DNA of 64,000 nt from Telmatactis stephensoni (Eukaryota; Cnidaria; Anthozoa; Actiniaria; Isophelliidae): assembly GCA_029948255.1 (NCBI GenBank), contig JALIZF010001704.1, positions 372,001 through 436,000 of the forward strand. Direction: 5' to 3'. Every line of letters starts with the position of its first letter. Position 1 is the stretch's first letter. Positions 46,121-61,100 of the stretch are shown here, piece by piece. The notes beneath the pieces are model-generated. The model was not told the DNA's origin. It did not search any database and saw only the letters and a list, made by a program, of their open reading frames with translations. A program made the translations under genes and the position numbers.

Positions 46121-49100
46121 AACTGACTCATTTCTGTTAGAGGTATCTCTCGACGGAGGGATGCGTGTTGCCGCGAGTGATGTGTGTCAAACGAGAAGCA
46201 ATTGTAAGCTACAATAATTCATGCAGTTTGCTTGAATTTGGCATATTTAGGAAAGATGTAGGCTTTTGTCCCTTTGTACGTTTTTATTTTAGGTAACCAA
46301 GACCAAGCATACAGAAGACCAACATTCTGCAATACAACAGCAGTATTTGGTCAACCCTCCTACGTAGTGGATGGGAACTTTGCTACATGTTATCAAACAA
46401 GCAAGGTGAGTTGAAGTGAAACCACTACAATAAAAATAATTCATAACAATAATAATGAAGCCAAGATCGATGATGATGTGGAGTTCTTAAATAGCGCATC
46501 ATACGAAAAGTCTCGATGCTCTTTACATTGGCCAGGTAGAATACATGCAGAGTTTCTTGGAGTTAAAAAAAATAACATTATGCCTTCCTGGTAAACAGGA
46601 AAGTTTTCAGTTGAGATTTAAAGGAAGCCAGAGAGTTAGCATGTTTCATAGTGTCCGGTAGATTGTTCCAAAGTGAAGGTGCAGCCAGTGAAAAGGATCT
46701 TTTGCCAACTGAGGTAGAAGTTCTTGACCCTGGTTCTTCGAGGAGAAGCTTTGAAGAGGAACGCGGTAAAAGGCTGTACTCTCTGCAGCCGATCGATGAG
46801 ATAGGCAGGAAGACCAAGAAGAATACTGTTACAGTAATCCAGGCGTGATTAGACGAAGGCGTGCATTAAGGTTGTTTTTTGTTGTTGTTGTTGTTGGTGA
46901 GTTGATAAAAACTAAGTTGAGTCTCTTTAGTATGTCGTTACCGACGTTGTTGTTAGCCTTACCAGTCATGAGAAATCGGCATCATAGTATTGCCTTGTGT
47001 CCTTGCTCCTAGCTATAATGTCCTTCTACTCATCTATTCAATTTCAGTCCCAAAGTCCAGCACTGAGCATTAAACTTGAAAAGGAAATGTACGTTGCTAA
47101 GGTGGAAATAATAACCCGTCGATTGGTGTTGCTTGAAGACTGATACCAACTTTCAAGTGTTGCTAGGCAACTCATCATCAACACATTGCACCAAATACTA
47201 CAATGTTTATCGTCGTAAAAGCATCGTCTTCGTGTGTAGTCATCCAGTGAAGACAACTGATGTTACTTTACAGATAATCGGTGCTAACCAAACTCTTACA
47301 CTTTGCGAAGTTAGAGTCAATGCTTTTGGTAAGTGGTCCAGTTAGATAGGTTGTCAGATCAGGGACAAAATCAATCCCATCTTTTATTGTAATTCCAAGT
47401 GAATTGGCATATATTTCTTTATTCTAAGTATCTTCTACGTAATCTGCTTTCCTGTCATTGTTGTTTTTCGTCAGGCACTCTTGACGGTTTAAAGGGGATG
47501 TTGCAAGAAATCTGGTTCGATGTACCAGCCGATTTTCGGCGTGATTTCCGTAGCTACACAGGGTACCCATACAAGCCTGACTCACTGCATGTATCCAAAA
47601 ACTTTGATCCTCCAGATTCACTTAGTTATTCCTATTACGGTATGCGAATGACAGCGTATCTTCAGGTGAGAAGGGTCAATTACCTAAATATAGATAATAA
47701 TAAATATTTTACTATGACTACCGTGTAGGTGGTTAAGCTAAACTGAACGTCTGGCTCCATGAAAACGTCCAAAAAAGAAACATCAGATTTTGAAGTACGT
47801 CAGTTTCTTAAGTTTTTTGCAGTGACAATATTTATCATGACCCGACGTGAAAGAGGACGCCGAGCGCTGATAAATTTTCTTCGAAATAGTCCGCGTTATC
47901 GTCTCCGACGTCAGGAAGAGAACGCGAAAACAAGTGAGCGTACGCGTGGCGTCGCGACATCGTCCCGGTAGTCACGCACAGGTCTTGAAATACTGATTGA
48001 TAAACCTTATACATCACATCACTTTTTTAGGATTAGAATTGGAGAACTAATCAGCCACCATGTTTTATTACCAGGTTCCAGTAAGTGGTAACTATACTTT
48101 TTACATCGCCTGTGATGTGGAATGTGAGTTGTGGTTCTCTGGTCGAGGGATGACTGCAGAACATGACCTGAAACACAAAGGGAACCTAACCAAAATAATC
48201 GCTAAAATGGGCGGTCAATATTACGTTTGGCGTAACCAATGGGACAGGTAGGCATGCAGAGTATAAAGCGTGCGTCAGTTTTGGACGGGTCCGGTTTTTT
48301 GGGTCTGCATGTGAATTGTTTTGGTTTTCTTTTGGAATTTCCTTTATACGTTCCATCTTTGTCTTCTACCCTCCCCTTTCCCTCTTCCCCCCTCCCCCTC
48401 CCTCCTCCCTCCTCCTTCCCCTCCCCCAAAGGAAGAGTACACCGAATACCGAGACCCGGCGTGGTGAATTCGATTATTCTATCTTTGTGTATAGTGAGTG
48501 TGCAGTTGTGCTTTGCCTTTGTCTATGGCAGTTTTGTGTTGGCGGCGATAAAGATTATTCAGTGATTCAATATTTAATATTTATTTAATAGTTTCTGTAT
48601 GAAGGTGCTGAGATCTTTGCAAACTTTTGTTCACAGGTATCCCAACGAGCAAACATCTAAACCTATATTACTAAGCCATTGTTATCTTTATAAGCTTGAA
48701 ATGTTTGGAAGTAATCAATATTTCCATGACCAAACTATGATGGGCTTCTCGTCAGTAGCAATAAGACTGCCAAATGGAACATTCGAGGGTCCAATCAGAC
48801 AAGACAAACTCTATTGGGTGTACCCAGGTATGAAGATCAAGTTAAAGGGGTCGTGAATGGTTAATCCGAGACTTACCAAGACTACAGATCTTGGCGCATA
48901 TTAAAAGATCTGAAAAACAAACCCAAGGCTCTTTCGTGTGTATCAGTTTCATAGTACCCAAGAATTTAATTTTTTCCAAAATTATTTCCTTCAAATCTGA
49001 AAGCTGTGATACCCTAAAAGATGGCATTTTGCCACTTATTTTTAGTTTTGTACAAACAAACAAAAATTTCACCTCTTGGCAAAACAGGCCTTATTTACTA

Positions 49101-52100
49101 CACAAAGACGACGAAGTGTTACAAAAGTGTTGGCGGTTATAGTGTTCTCCATCACTTGTATTTCTCCATTACTTATGATTCCGTAGAATTCATTTCCGAG
49201 TTTTAGTAAAGTTAGGTAACGAGACAGGAACCTGGTTACCACCATTAACGAATACTCTGTTTATGCAGGTTTTAGGGAAATTACATTTACCATTGCTGGT
49301 CAGCGGAACGTTATAATTATCGAAGCGAGTCATCGGTCACTGGCTATAAAAGGTATCGTGAAAGGTTGGGCATTATGGCCATTATGGCCAGACCTCTTTC
49401 AACATATATATATATAGGCAAATAAAGATGTTCCTTTCCTTCATTCCTCTTCCTCTATTCCCGTCTCTCTCTCCGAGAGCTGGTTGACTACCATGTCGTA
49501 GATCGTTTTTTAAAAGTTAATGAAGCACGTTAAAGCTACATATCACTGTTGTCACTACTAATATCTAAGTAATTAGAGCCAGCATGTATCAAAATTGGTT
49601 GTCAGAATTGTCTTGGAGTTGAACACTTTTGCTATGTTATTTATCACACTACTTTATTTCATTTGTAACAGCATCCTACAAACACTGTTGTCATTGCTTC
49701 CTTTTGGGTGGTGGTATGGTGTTGGGGGGTTATACTACTTTTATACGAGACCTATCTAGGCTATCTTTATGCAAACAGATTCATTATTTTTGTCACAGCA
49801 TCCTTCAAACACTGTTGTCATTGTTTCCTTTTGGGTGGTGGTATGGTGTTGGGGGTTATACTACTTTATACGAGACCTATCTAGGCTATCTTTATGCATA
49901 TAATTCATTTCCTTTGTGACAGCATCCCACAAACACTGTTGTCATTGTTTCCTTTTGGATGGTGGTATGGTGATGGGGGGTTATACTACTTTATAACTAG
50001 ACCTATCTATAGGCTATCTTTATGCATATAATTCATTTCCTTTGTGACAGCATCCTACAAACATTGTTGTCATGGTGCATATTGTCCAGGATGTCCAGTC
50101 AAACTTTACTTTGAAGTCCTCAATACTTTGTTCCTTGTAAATGAGTCACTGGCTGTGGACTGTAAGCTTTACGTATTTGATGTTAACCTGAATGTCTTGG
50201 TCCATCCGGGCAATTACCCCATGAAGATAAAATACACATATATCGGGGACATGTCGGGTGAAGTACGGGAACAGCCTGTTGGCACCCTGATTGTGTTGGG
50301 TAAGTAAAACACGTTTTTAATGTTTATTTTAAGAATGGATAAGTATTAGAACGTGTTTAAAGCGGCCTTGGAAATTGTTGCGAACCACTTTCCCGTTTAA
50401 TCTACAATCATTGCCAGAATTGCTGGTACGCGCTGGAAAAGTTTGATACTGAAATCCATACTACGGATAATGTCTGAAAATTCGAAATTTCCACAGTATG
50501 GAAATAGTGTTTCTATATTTCCACCTTATTTCCAGGTTGTTCAGTTTATGACGCGCGCTGGGTTGCACTGAAACGGGGTCCTCTGACACCAACTTTTCAA
50601 TGTTGCTGTAAAAATTACGACCTTGAAATCAGACGGGCAGACTTTATGACTACCAGCAACATTGCAGTTCAGGTGCATGGGCAGGGGATCCAATAAAACG
50701 ACACAACTGAAGTAAATAATATACAAAAACACTCTGAATTTCTCATAGGGCAAAGAAATAATGACAAGCGTTGTAGTTGTACTTGGACTCGCCCGACTGC
50801 TGTAACTCATTAATAATACATTTATATGTCATTTAAAAAATTCAAATTTCTTTTTCTAAAATTAAAATCACATTCTGGGAAAAATTCGGTTTTTTTCCTT
50901 GGAATCGGTCTTTCTATTACTTCTTCTTACTTCTATACTTTCCACTTTTTCATTTGCTTTTTTATAGCCACATCTGTTTTCCAATGTAATTTTACAAAAG
51001 ACACCTGCACGCTGAAGAATGGAGACAAAAAAACAGCCAACCAATGGGACCTGATTATGACAAGTAATGGTAATTAGATTATTAAAACTTTTATTGAAAA
51101 AATTGAAGTCAGCGATCAGTAGTGTACTTTGTTAAATCCAGTGTAAATATAGTTTTGAGACAGAAAGATCATGCGACTTTTTAGACGTTGGCAAAAGCTA
51201 AGAAAAGGAAATCTCCGGAAGCAAATTGGATAGAAAAGAAACAATTGCCCATCTTTATGTTAGTAACTAGATTTCTTTCATTGCAAATAGGGCACTACCT
51301 ATCCCTTGTCAACGCCCACCAGTCTGCTTGGCTAGAAAGCAAATGGATTCAAAACGACCAGTTCATGCGTTCAGTTGGAGTTTGTCTAAGCTTTGATTTT
51401 CTTTTACCAACGTATTCCCAATCATCTCTGGAAGTCTTACTAAAAACCTCGTCCGACAAAAACGGTTCCGTGATTTGGAATCTTACTGGATATCATGGTG
51501 ATAAGTGGGGTCAAGCTCAAGTTTCTTGGAAAACTGTTGACAACTTTCAGGTATTGGATCAGTAGAAGATATTTAGGTAAATCACAGGCGGACCATCCTC
51601 TCAATTTGTGGTTTGGGCTTCCTGTGTCAGGGTCGAATGGCGCCGTTGGTTTCAAACAAGCTGAAAATTAGTGCTTTTCACTGGCGATTTTACTTGATTG
51701 CTCTACATCTTGAAATTCAAAATATTGTGTCAAAATAAACTTCAATCCTTATATTTATCAGATATGAGTTTTGTTTTGTCGTCCGATGAGTTTTAAGAGA
51801 GTTATTAGAGGGAGGCGTACGCTCACTAGTGATTTCAGAAAAAACCTAGCCTGGTATTATCAATCGCCAGGTACTACGAATTCAAAATCCAAAACCCTTA
51901 CTTAAATTTAACAAATTTACAATGGCTTCTCGTGGTATGGACTCTTATTTACAAACATTTTACATCGTCGAGTGACGTAAAATGTTGGTAAATAAGATTC
52001 CATACCGCAAAATGCCATTGTAAATTTATTTTTTATCACAAATTGGAGAAGTAATTTTTCAGTATTAATCAGTATTACTCATACTAAATCTGCTTTATTT

Positions 52101-55100
52101 GGTAGATCATCTTTGTTGGTAAGGGCGCGGTGAACAAGTCAGTGGGTTTGGATTCTGTAAAACTAGTGACATCAACCTGTTCTCGTCTACCAGAATACAG
52201 CGAACCAGGTATTCTTAACACCATTTTCAAGTAAAATGACATTTAGGTTAATCATAGTTGATAGAGGGGACTATTAACTATGGGTTAATGAAATGATGTA
52301 AGCTAATGTTTAGTAGTAGAGTGACCATAGTTTTTTAGGGTCTAGACGTTGTATGTTATTAAGCAATTATTGGATGAGGTCGAGTAGGATATGGGGAACT
52401 ATTTAAAAGGCCGAGGTTTGTGTTATCTGCCGAAGCCGAAGGCTGAGGCAGATAACACAAACCGAGGCCTTAATAATTCCCCATATTCTACGAGAAACGA
52501 ATTCAACTCAGTTGTGCTTTGTTGACAAGAATACATGCAAATCTTGAAGTCATAAATTAGCGTGACGTCATACCGCAAGCTAATATTCCATATTCGAGAA
52601 AATTACGTCATAACTTCGAATAATGGTTTTCAACATTTTCATAACTCCAAATTTGGGCAGCTAGCCGGCGACTATGGTAATTTATCCGATGGCTCTTAGC
52701 CAATCAAAACTCTTGAATTATTTTCAAAATCTAATAAAAACCATTATGAATAAGCTAACCTTCTTAAAACATTTGAATATGAAGATTTTTGTCCTTTTCG
52801 CAATTCGCTTGCCTTGGTAACGATACCATCCCATCCCATGCCATGCCATGAAATTAAAATGTAAATATGTATGTACACAAAGAAATAAATACATGAATAA
52901 AGACAGTTAAGGTAAATATTCGTAATGAAAACAAAAGAACTATATGACTATATCGTTGGTAGTAGTAAAGCAACCGACCGACATTGAAGATATTTCTTTT
53001 TCTCAGGTTACAATTGCAATAGCATCACAGAATTCCAATGTGCTAATGGTAAATGTATTGACAAGGATTTGTTGTGCGATGGGGATTCGTATTGTATCGA
53101 TGAATCAGACGAAAAGAACTGTAAATGTCTGTCAAACACCTTCTCGTGTGCAAATGGTGATTGTTTAAAACCAAGTCAACTTTGCGACGGAAAGAAAGAC
53201 TGTGACGCTGATGGTTTGGATGAAAGCCGTTGCGGTAAGAAACTGAGTTGCTGGGAGTAGTGTAGATTAACTGAGTACATGTCGCAACATATGATAGGAG
53301 GGAATTAGGGTAGAGGGATACATGACGAGAAAACAATTAAAACAAATATGTCAGAGAAGCCTCCAAAGGCTCAATGTGAAGTCTTCGGTTTTCTGTGGTC
53401 TTGGGCTTCCTGTTTGGGGAAGGTGGAAGAGGGGGGAAATGAGGAGAGAAGGGGGAGAGGCTCCTCTTTCTTTTCCTTTTTTCGTGTCTCCTCACGGTCA
53501 ACATAACCGTTACAATAAAGGAAGCTCAATAACGGTTGCCGACGGAAGCCCAACGAGTTGCCTGCTGAAGAGGCTCAGATTTAGCATTCTGTTCCCTTTT
53601 AATTACCATAATTACCATAATTTCTGTTAAATTACAATAAAACATTGCAAATTAAGTCAGTTACAAAGCTACAATCATTGCCAGTATTGTTGGCACGATA
53701 TTGTCGTGATGCGCGCGAAAAGTAGATGGTGATGAGATTGGCTCCCCCCGTGCCCCCTTTACAATGTTGCTGTGAAAATCCCGACACCTACGACTCGGCA
53801 ATCAGTTCGAAATACCTTTTATCTAGCAGCAGCATTGTACAGGGGGGGAGGGGGGTCCAATGGCACGCTCACAAAGTGTACAATTTTAGAAATATCCGTT
53901 GAATGCACATCGTGCCAACTAATTTTGGCAAGGATTGTAGCTTGTATTAATGGTTATAAGTATAATATGCTAATTTGTGGTTATATATGTTTAGCCAAAA
54001 AGTGTCCAGACGACCATTTCCAGTGCGTCAGTGGTGGATGCGTTCCACTCTCCTTAACTTGTGATGGTCAACCGCAGTGTGAAGATGGAACAGATGAACC
54101 TGAGTTGTGTGGTAGGAATACTGAACGTTTACTGGACGCTCTATTTTAATGAAATTATCTTTTTGAGAAGGGCTTAAATTTGGAACAGATTATTTTCTGA
54201 AAGAAATTTGTTTTCAAAATAAACTGTACGTAATACTTACGATATACAGTCAACTCTTGCCTTGCGAACACCACGCCATTACGGACACCTGAGTTTGAGT
54301 TCGAACTTCAAAAAACATGTTATACACCAAAACGCGTAGCTTTTAATGGTATGCTCTCTATCTTTTCAGATCTATCTGGTTGCCCATTAAATAACCTCAC
54401 CTGTACTTCTCCGCTACAAACGTTTTTTCATCACGAATGTGCATTCAGCAAAAGTAAGCAAAACAAATCACTCTGCTTCAAACGTAGCCTCCTCCGCAGG
54501 CAACTCCTTTTATCTCTTGGGCTTCCTGTTGCAAAGAAGAGAGACTGGGAGCGAGCCATAAAAGATGAGGGGGGAGGGGGTCAGTCTTTCTCTCTTCAAG
54601 TTCCAGTCCCCCTCTCCCTCTCCTCATTTACCACAAGAAATCCAATAGAAAGGAGTAGCCTGCGGAGGAGGCTACTTCAAACGCATCGATTCACAGTTGG
54701 TGCTGAACGTCTCTTTTCTGACTGGGTGGGGACAACTTGATAACTTTTATTTGTATTTGTTTTGAAGTAGTGAATAGTGTTCCCTAACCTTTATTTTGTT
54801 CTACCTTATAGTACAATGTGACTTTGAGGAAGAAGGTTTTTGTGGCCTGATGCAAAACGATGGTCAGGGAGATTTTAAATGGCAGTTGGGATCCGGTTCA
54901 ACTCCAACAAGAAACACAGGACCAACTTTTGATCACACAACACTCAATACTTCAGGTAACTGAGAAAATAACCTGTAAGAAACTCGATGTCATGTTAAAT
55001 AGACTTTAAATAATGTCAAGGAAGGTATTAATGTCAGTTGTAGATTGTAAACTAGGGTTTCCTTTGAATAAATACATTGCTTTAGAAGAACGGCCAAAAT

Positions 55101-58100
55101 GACAAAGAAAATAAAAGAAAATTAATAATAGTAATGATAATAATAATAATAATAATAATTTTGTACTTATATAACGCATCATCATCATCATCAACATTAT
55201 CATAATTTTGTACATATTTAACGCATTTCGCAACGTCTCAATGCTCTTTTCAATGTAGAAATCCTAATACTCTCACCACACTCCTTACTACATTAAATAA
55301 TTTATTCTAAACACCCAACTCTCAACTCACCAGTTCGTTTTTGATTGAGAGAGGAAAACCGGAGGACCCGAAGGAAAACCCTCGAAGCAAGGGAGAGAAC
55401 GAACTAATAAACTCAACTCCCATGAAGTGCCCTGTCCGGGAATCGAACCAGGGACCATAGCGGTGAGAGACGAGCGGTCTAATCACTCGGCCACCCTTGC
55501 TCCCCCTAAAAGTTATACTCACTCCGAGTAAAAACTGAGTGATGCCGCAACTACTTTCATCATCTGCGCCATAGGTAGTATCTGTGATCATCTATATAAA
55601 ATTTGGGATAGCTCATCACCCTTCCTTGCAACACAAGTGCTGAATTACGAAGGGCGCAGCTGATCAAGTCGAAGGTATACGAGGGCGCTTTCATTATCGA
55701 ATCCGGGACCACAGAGGCAACAGACCGGCGCTATAACCACTCGGCCACCCTTGCTTTCCCAAAATAAAAAAATCTATTATAAATTTAATAACAATAAATG
55801 CAATCTTCACAGGCAAATACATCTATGTTGAAACATCTCACAGACAACCTGGAGATAAAGCTATCTTATCTACTGACTTCATTAATGGTGGTCAACCAGT
55901 TTGTGTCAATTTTTGGTATCACATGAGTGGGGCTGATATCGGTAGCCTGAGTGTTTACTGCAAAACTAACAAAAGCCAAGTGTTGCTATGGAAACGTCAA
56001 GGTCACGTGAGCAATATGTGGTTGTTTGGTCAAACAAGCTACAAGACGACAGGGCCATTAAAGGTGAAAAGTGAAAACTTTATAAAGGAAACGATTTTAT
56101 ATTCCTTTTTGGGGGGAGGGGAAGACTTAAAAATCGTAGAAATATTCTACATAATTTACTCCAATTCGCTAAGTTAGTTCAAAAGTGTTTGTCTGATCTC
56201 AATGTTCTTCCCAACTTGTCTTTTTATCAATAATTGTGTAAGAAGTGAATATTACCTGAGGATAAAGCATGTCCGCTTCGAAACGTCGTCAGTTATTATC
56301 ACTAATATTTATCTTGAACTGTGTATACCACAAGTTTTAAGTTTCCAGTTTATTAATTTGTTTGCAAATTTCAGTACTCACTTAACCTGAGTGCGCTAGT
56401 CAAGGCAGATTAGGTCGATTGTCTAGATCGGTATATAAATACATATCGATAACATAACACTGTAACAATAGGAGGGGGAAAAAACCTAGAAGTACGAGAT
56501 ATGATTTCGTATATTGACTAAAAACAATAATTTATCGTGTAAAAGCAAGATGTGTTTTATTTCTTTGCTTCTTCTTCTAGACATTTTTACTTGGTAGTTT
56601 TACCATGATCTTTCTTTGCAGGACGCACCACTGTCGCTTTAAACTTCCAAATCTTCTTCTCATTTAAATTTATTCGTGCGTCATTTCCTTCATCTTCACA
56701 TTCGCTTAATAATTTGTCTTTTCTATCGTCCAGTTTCATTACTCATTCAGTTCTTTGTACTTTATTATTTTTTCATATTTAGAGTAGATTTCGTATGACT
56801 GTAAAAACGACAACGCATGATCACGGCACGATTATGGCAGGAATTTCGAATATTTTTATAGACATCACAGAACTGACACGGTCACGGCACGGCGTGGTCC
56901 GTTTCACACTCATACGAAATCTTACCCTGGTCCCAGAGGCTTTCTTTGTATTTTTTTACGATTTCTTTTGCGAGTCGTTTCCTTTTTTGAGTTAAGAAAT
57001 AAGCGAAAGGAATGATTAACTTCAGTGCACTGATACTAACTCATGATCAACACAGATTTGAAATGAAATCTGTCACACCTCAACGCGACTCTCAGGCTTT
57101 TTAGCTTCATTAGGACATCCAAGTACATGCATCAGCTTCTACCTCAATAGCACTGCAATTTTCCGTATTTAAATCCAGGAATTTATGGTAGCGTTTAGAT
57201 GAAAAATAGTTGAGAGGAACTAGGGGAAAAATTGCATTGAATTTCGACAATTTTAATTGGGATTTTTGTCTCAAAATACCATGCATGGTCACTTGGAAAG
57301 TTTGTCGATGCCATGGCAACAGAGATGGCAACAGAGGATTACCCAACCTTTTCAGGGCTGTTTTATTACTTCCCCATAGATAGCCTATCTGTATACAAAA
57401 GATAAGGGTGAAGTGAATATTTTCATTTCCCCATTTGCTTGACTGCTAGAAATTCTTGTTCTTAAGTACTATATAGGCTACCACCCTAAATGTAACTGAT
57501 CCTTATTATCGAAACCTTTTAGATTCTGTTTGAAGGCGTGACAGGCTCCGGTGCTCTCGGTGATATAGCACTTGATGACATCACTATATCGTATGGCAGC
57601 TGTCTGACTATCAATGACCAAGGTATGGGTTGTTCCTGGCCGGGATCGATAACAAAAGTATTTGGAAACGAAACAAAAGAAGTCAGCCCGCTTAACCGGG
57701 CCAGCCCAATTATTCAATTCAGCCTTTAGAATGGGAAGGGCCTGGAGAAAAAGCGATAATCCAACTAAAATTGTAACATATTTATTTTTTAAATGGTATG
57801 ATGAGCATTATGTTGTTTCTTCTCCAGAAATTCCGTCCTGCTACTTTGAGCAAAACACGTGTAACTGGACAGCAAGTAAAGGATGGACTCTGACCAGTGT
57901 TGGAATACGACCGTTGAAACATGATTGGAAAGGAATTCATAGTATGTAACTATCCCTTACTATTTTACCATTTGACCGTACTTAATAGAACACGGAGAAA
58001 CCCCCCATTTTATCATGCATGAAAACGTTGCTTATGTTAAAAAAATTGGGCATCAAAATCCAAAGTACTCAAGGAGATGAAAAATTTGGTTTGTTTGTCT

Positions 58101-61100
58101 GAGTTATGACGTCACTGTTGTGCTTCGCTATCCGGCTTCTAAATCCACAGGAAGCCCACGCTCATCTTATCAACATGTTTATGGCAGCGATCGAGGTCGT
58201 AATCAAGGATTTTCTCTGAGTAGTCTATGGGTCCTCCGGTTCTCCTCCCTCTGCAACCTGAGAGTTGTGAACATAGAATGATAGAATGTAGTGGTAGATA
58301 ATATATACTCAGCTTGCGTGGAATATTATCGTTTTATCACATAGACGGATATATCTACACATCATCACTGAGTACAGCAGTAGAAAGGATAACCAGTCCC
58401 TTGATTTCTACTCAACATAACCTGAAGTGCATCAGATTTTGGTATTTTCTTTCCAATGGAAAAATCTACGGTAGTGAGATTAAAGTTCGACTGATCGCTG
58501 GTAATAAAACAGTACTTCTATGGAGGAAGTTCAACAGAGATAACGACTTGGCAATATGTACAGCTACCACTGACTTACCAGACGGATTTTCAGGTACGGA
58601 TAAAATAGTTACGTACGTTTCTTACTACTGAACAATCGCCTCTCACCGCTGTGGTCCGGGTTCGAGTCCCGGCTTGGACGCTGGATCATATGTGAGTTTG
58701 AGTTTGTTTGATGTGTTGTTCTCTACCATGCCACGAGGGCTTTTTTCTCCGGGTTCTCCGGTTTTTCCTCCCTCAGCAAAAATCAACGTGAGTTTTTAAA
58801 TTGTATGCAGAGTATATCGAATGTAGGGGTAGCGAGTGTGCGAATGAGTCTCGGAGATATTAGCAGAAATGCTACTCAGAAAATCCGAGGATAAATAAAG
58901 AATATTTAGTTTATTTTATTGCCCTATCGCATAATGACGTCACACCAAAACATTTTATTGTTTTGACGCTAAGGATTATGGTCGCCAGAGGGGATCAGAG
59001 TGATTGCATATCAAATAAAATGCAGTTGAGCAATCACTGATACATGATATATATCAAACCTCGATACATTGAAGTTCTACTTCGAAAAGGAATATTAATA
59101 GGTCCCAATTTCCACTGTTTCTGAGCATCTATCCCCAATGTAAACATACTGTGACATCATTATGTGATAGGGCAATTGTTCAGGGATCTGATTAGAGATT
59201 ACCAGAGCACTGACCCCACCCTAATACATCCCTTGGGCACGAAATAGAAGCAAATCTAGAGAAGGAGGATGAGGGAATTATTTCGGTTGACAAGATGGAA
59301 AGCGGAGACATAAGAAAATAAGCTATTGTTAAAATTAAAATCTCAGCTGGATCGTGAGGAAACTTAGCTTTCATTCTTGGCGACAGGTGACGATAGAAGG
59401 TAAATCAGCGTCAAATGGATCAAAGTTCTTTCTAGATGACATCACACTAAGCCCAGAATCCTGTAGTCAAATTCCTCGCCCAGGTAAATTAATTATTACA
59501 TTTTATTGATAAAAGTGATGCGTGCCATGGTTCATGCTCTTTAAAAATAGGTATATTTGCATTAGTAAATGCTGTTTTGAACAGGCATCTAAGGTCTAAC
59601 CTAGACGCCGTATCTTCAATATGCCGTTCTCAATTCAAAATCTAGTTTAAGCCATATTTTCGGTTTGTGCTCTTTCCTGAATGCCTACAATCTTTCCTGA
59701 ATGCCTACAATTATTGCCAGAATTGTTGGCACGATTTTGTCGGGATGCGCGCGCACTGAATGCTAATGAGATTGGCTACCCCCACGCCCCCTGTACAATG
59801 TTGCTGTGAAAACCCGACACCTAAATATGAGTTAAGCTGAGAAGATTGTATTGGGAAAGTACTGAGGCAAGCGACTGCATGAGGTATTTCTGGGTTGCAT
59901 GTGACGTCACAGCGTCATTAGCGTCTTTTGTTTGTCCATCCAACATGGCTACCACTTCATTGTGTCAGTTTGATTCCCAAAAAGTATGGATGAACCCCAG
60001 AAATAGTACTTGCAAAAAATTATATCTTCTGTTAGGAGAAAAGTATCCAATCTATAAAGCACGACACTGGAAACTGGATGGTTCTGATAAAGATCTGAGG
60101 TAGGCAATATAGCCACGCCGGCTCTCGGCCATGATTTGGTGCGGTAGATCCTCGATAGAAATGCTGCGATAAATGGCTAATCCTGAAATGAGTAATCGCA
60201 GTAATCGTAAAGATTTATGTCTTACAGTAAATATTTTAATGATCTTTGATTCTATTCTTGGTTTTCACTTACGTCATCGAAAAATTTCCAGAGCCCTGAG
60301 TGAAATCAAATGTCATTCACTCAAAAGAGCACATAAAACTATGTAACTCTGCAAAATTTTGAATTGAAACAAGAGACCACAATACTAAGAGAGCGAAGCT
60401 CAGTATTGATGTCTGTGCCATGTTCGTGGCGGCTAAGGCTATTTTTAGTAACTTCGCCATCGCGCGCGCAAGGCTCTCAAACAATAGAATTCAAACGGTC
60501 CCGTCCGCGCGCACGTCAAATATCAAATTCTATTGGTTGAGGGACTTGCGCGCGCGATGGCGAATTTACTAAAAATAGCCTTAGGCGCCACGAACATGTC
60601 ACAGACATCAATACTGAGTTTCGCTCTCTTAGTATTATGGTCTCTTGATTGAAACGAGTTTTTGTTGCGAAGATATTGCCATTATAACTGCTCATTCTTT
60701 AGTAAGAAATGTATGGCACTTCGTGGTTGGTATCACTCTACGGGTCACTAAAATATCAGCGGATTTCACATCCCTGAGTAAAATCAATGTATATCCTTGT
60801 AAAGAGCAAGTAAAACTTCAGATCTGGAAGAAATTTTGAGCCCAAAAGAATTTTTGCGAAGATATTTACGATTCCACAAACTCATTCTTTAGTAAGCCGT
60901 GAAATTTATGGCGCCGCCATGTTTGGACAAAATACGAATTGGCAAAACCACATAAAAATAACAGTTAAATCGTTTATTTCGATCCAGATGTCTTCTAAAC
61001 AAAAGTTTTATTCGTAGACCAAGCCAAATGTGCGTAGTTTGTAGGAGATTTGTCTAAACGCATGTTGAATACGCGTGACAATAGTTGCGTGACAGGATTT

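Noticed and set aside
45911..46131. Poly-Ile frames on both strands
   Set aside because: Produced by the ATT/ATC microsatellite.
55006..55591. Minus-strand frames of 75-89 codons
   Set aside because: They translate a reverse SINE and a nearby TAA/ATC-rich tract.
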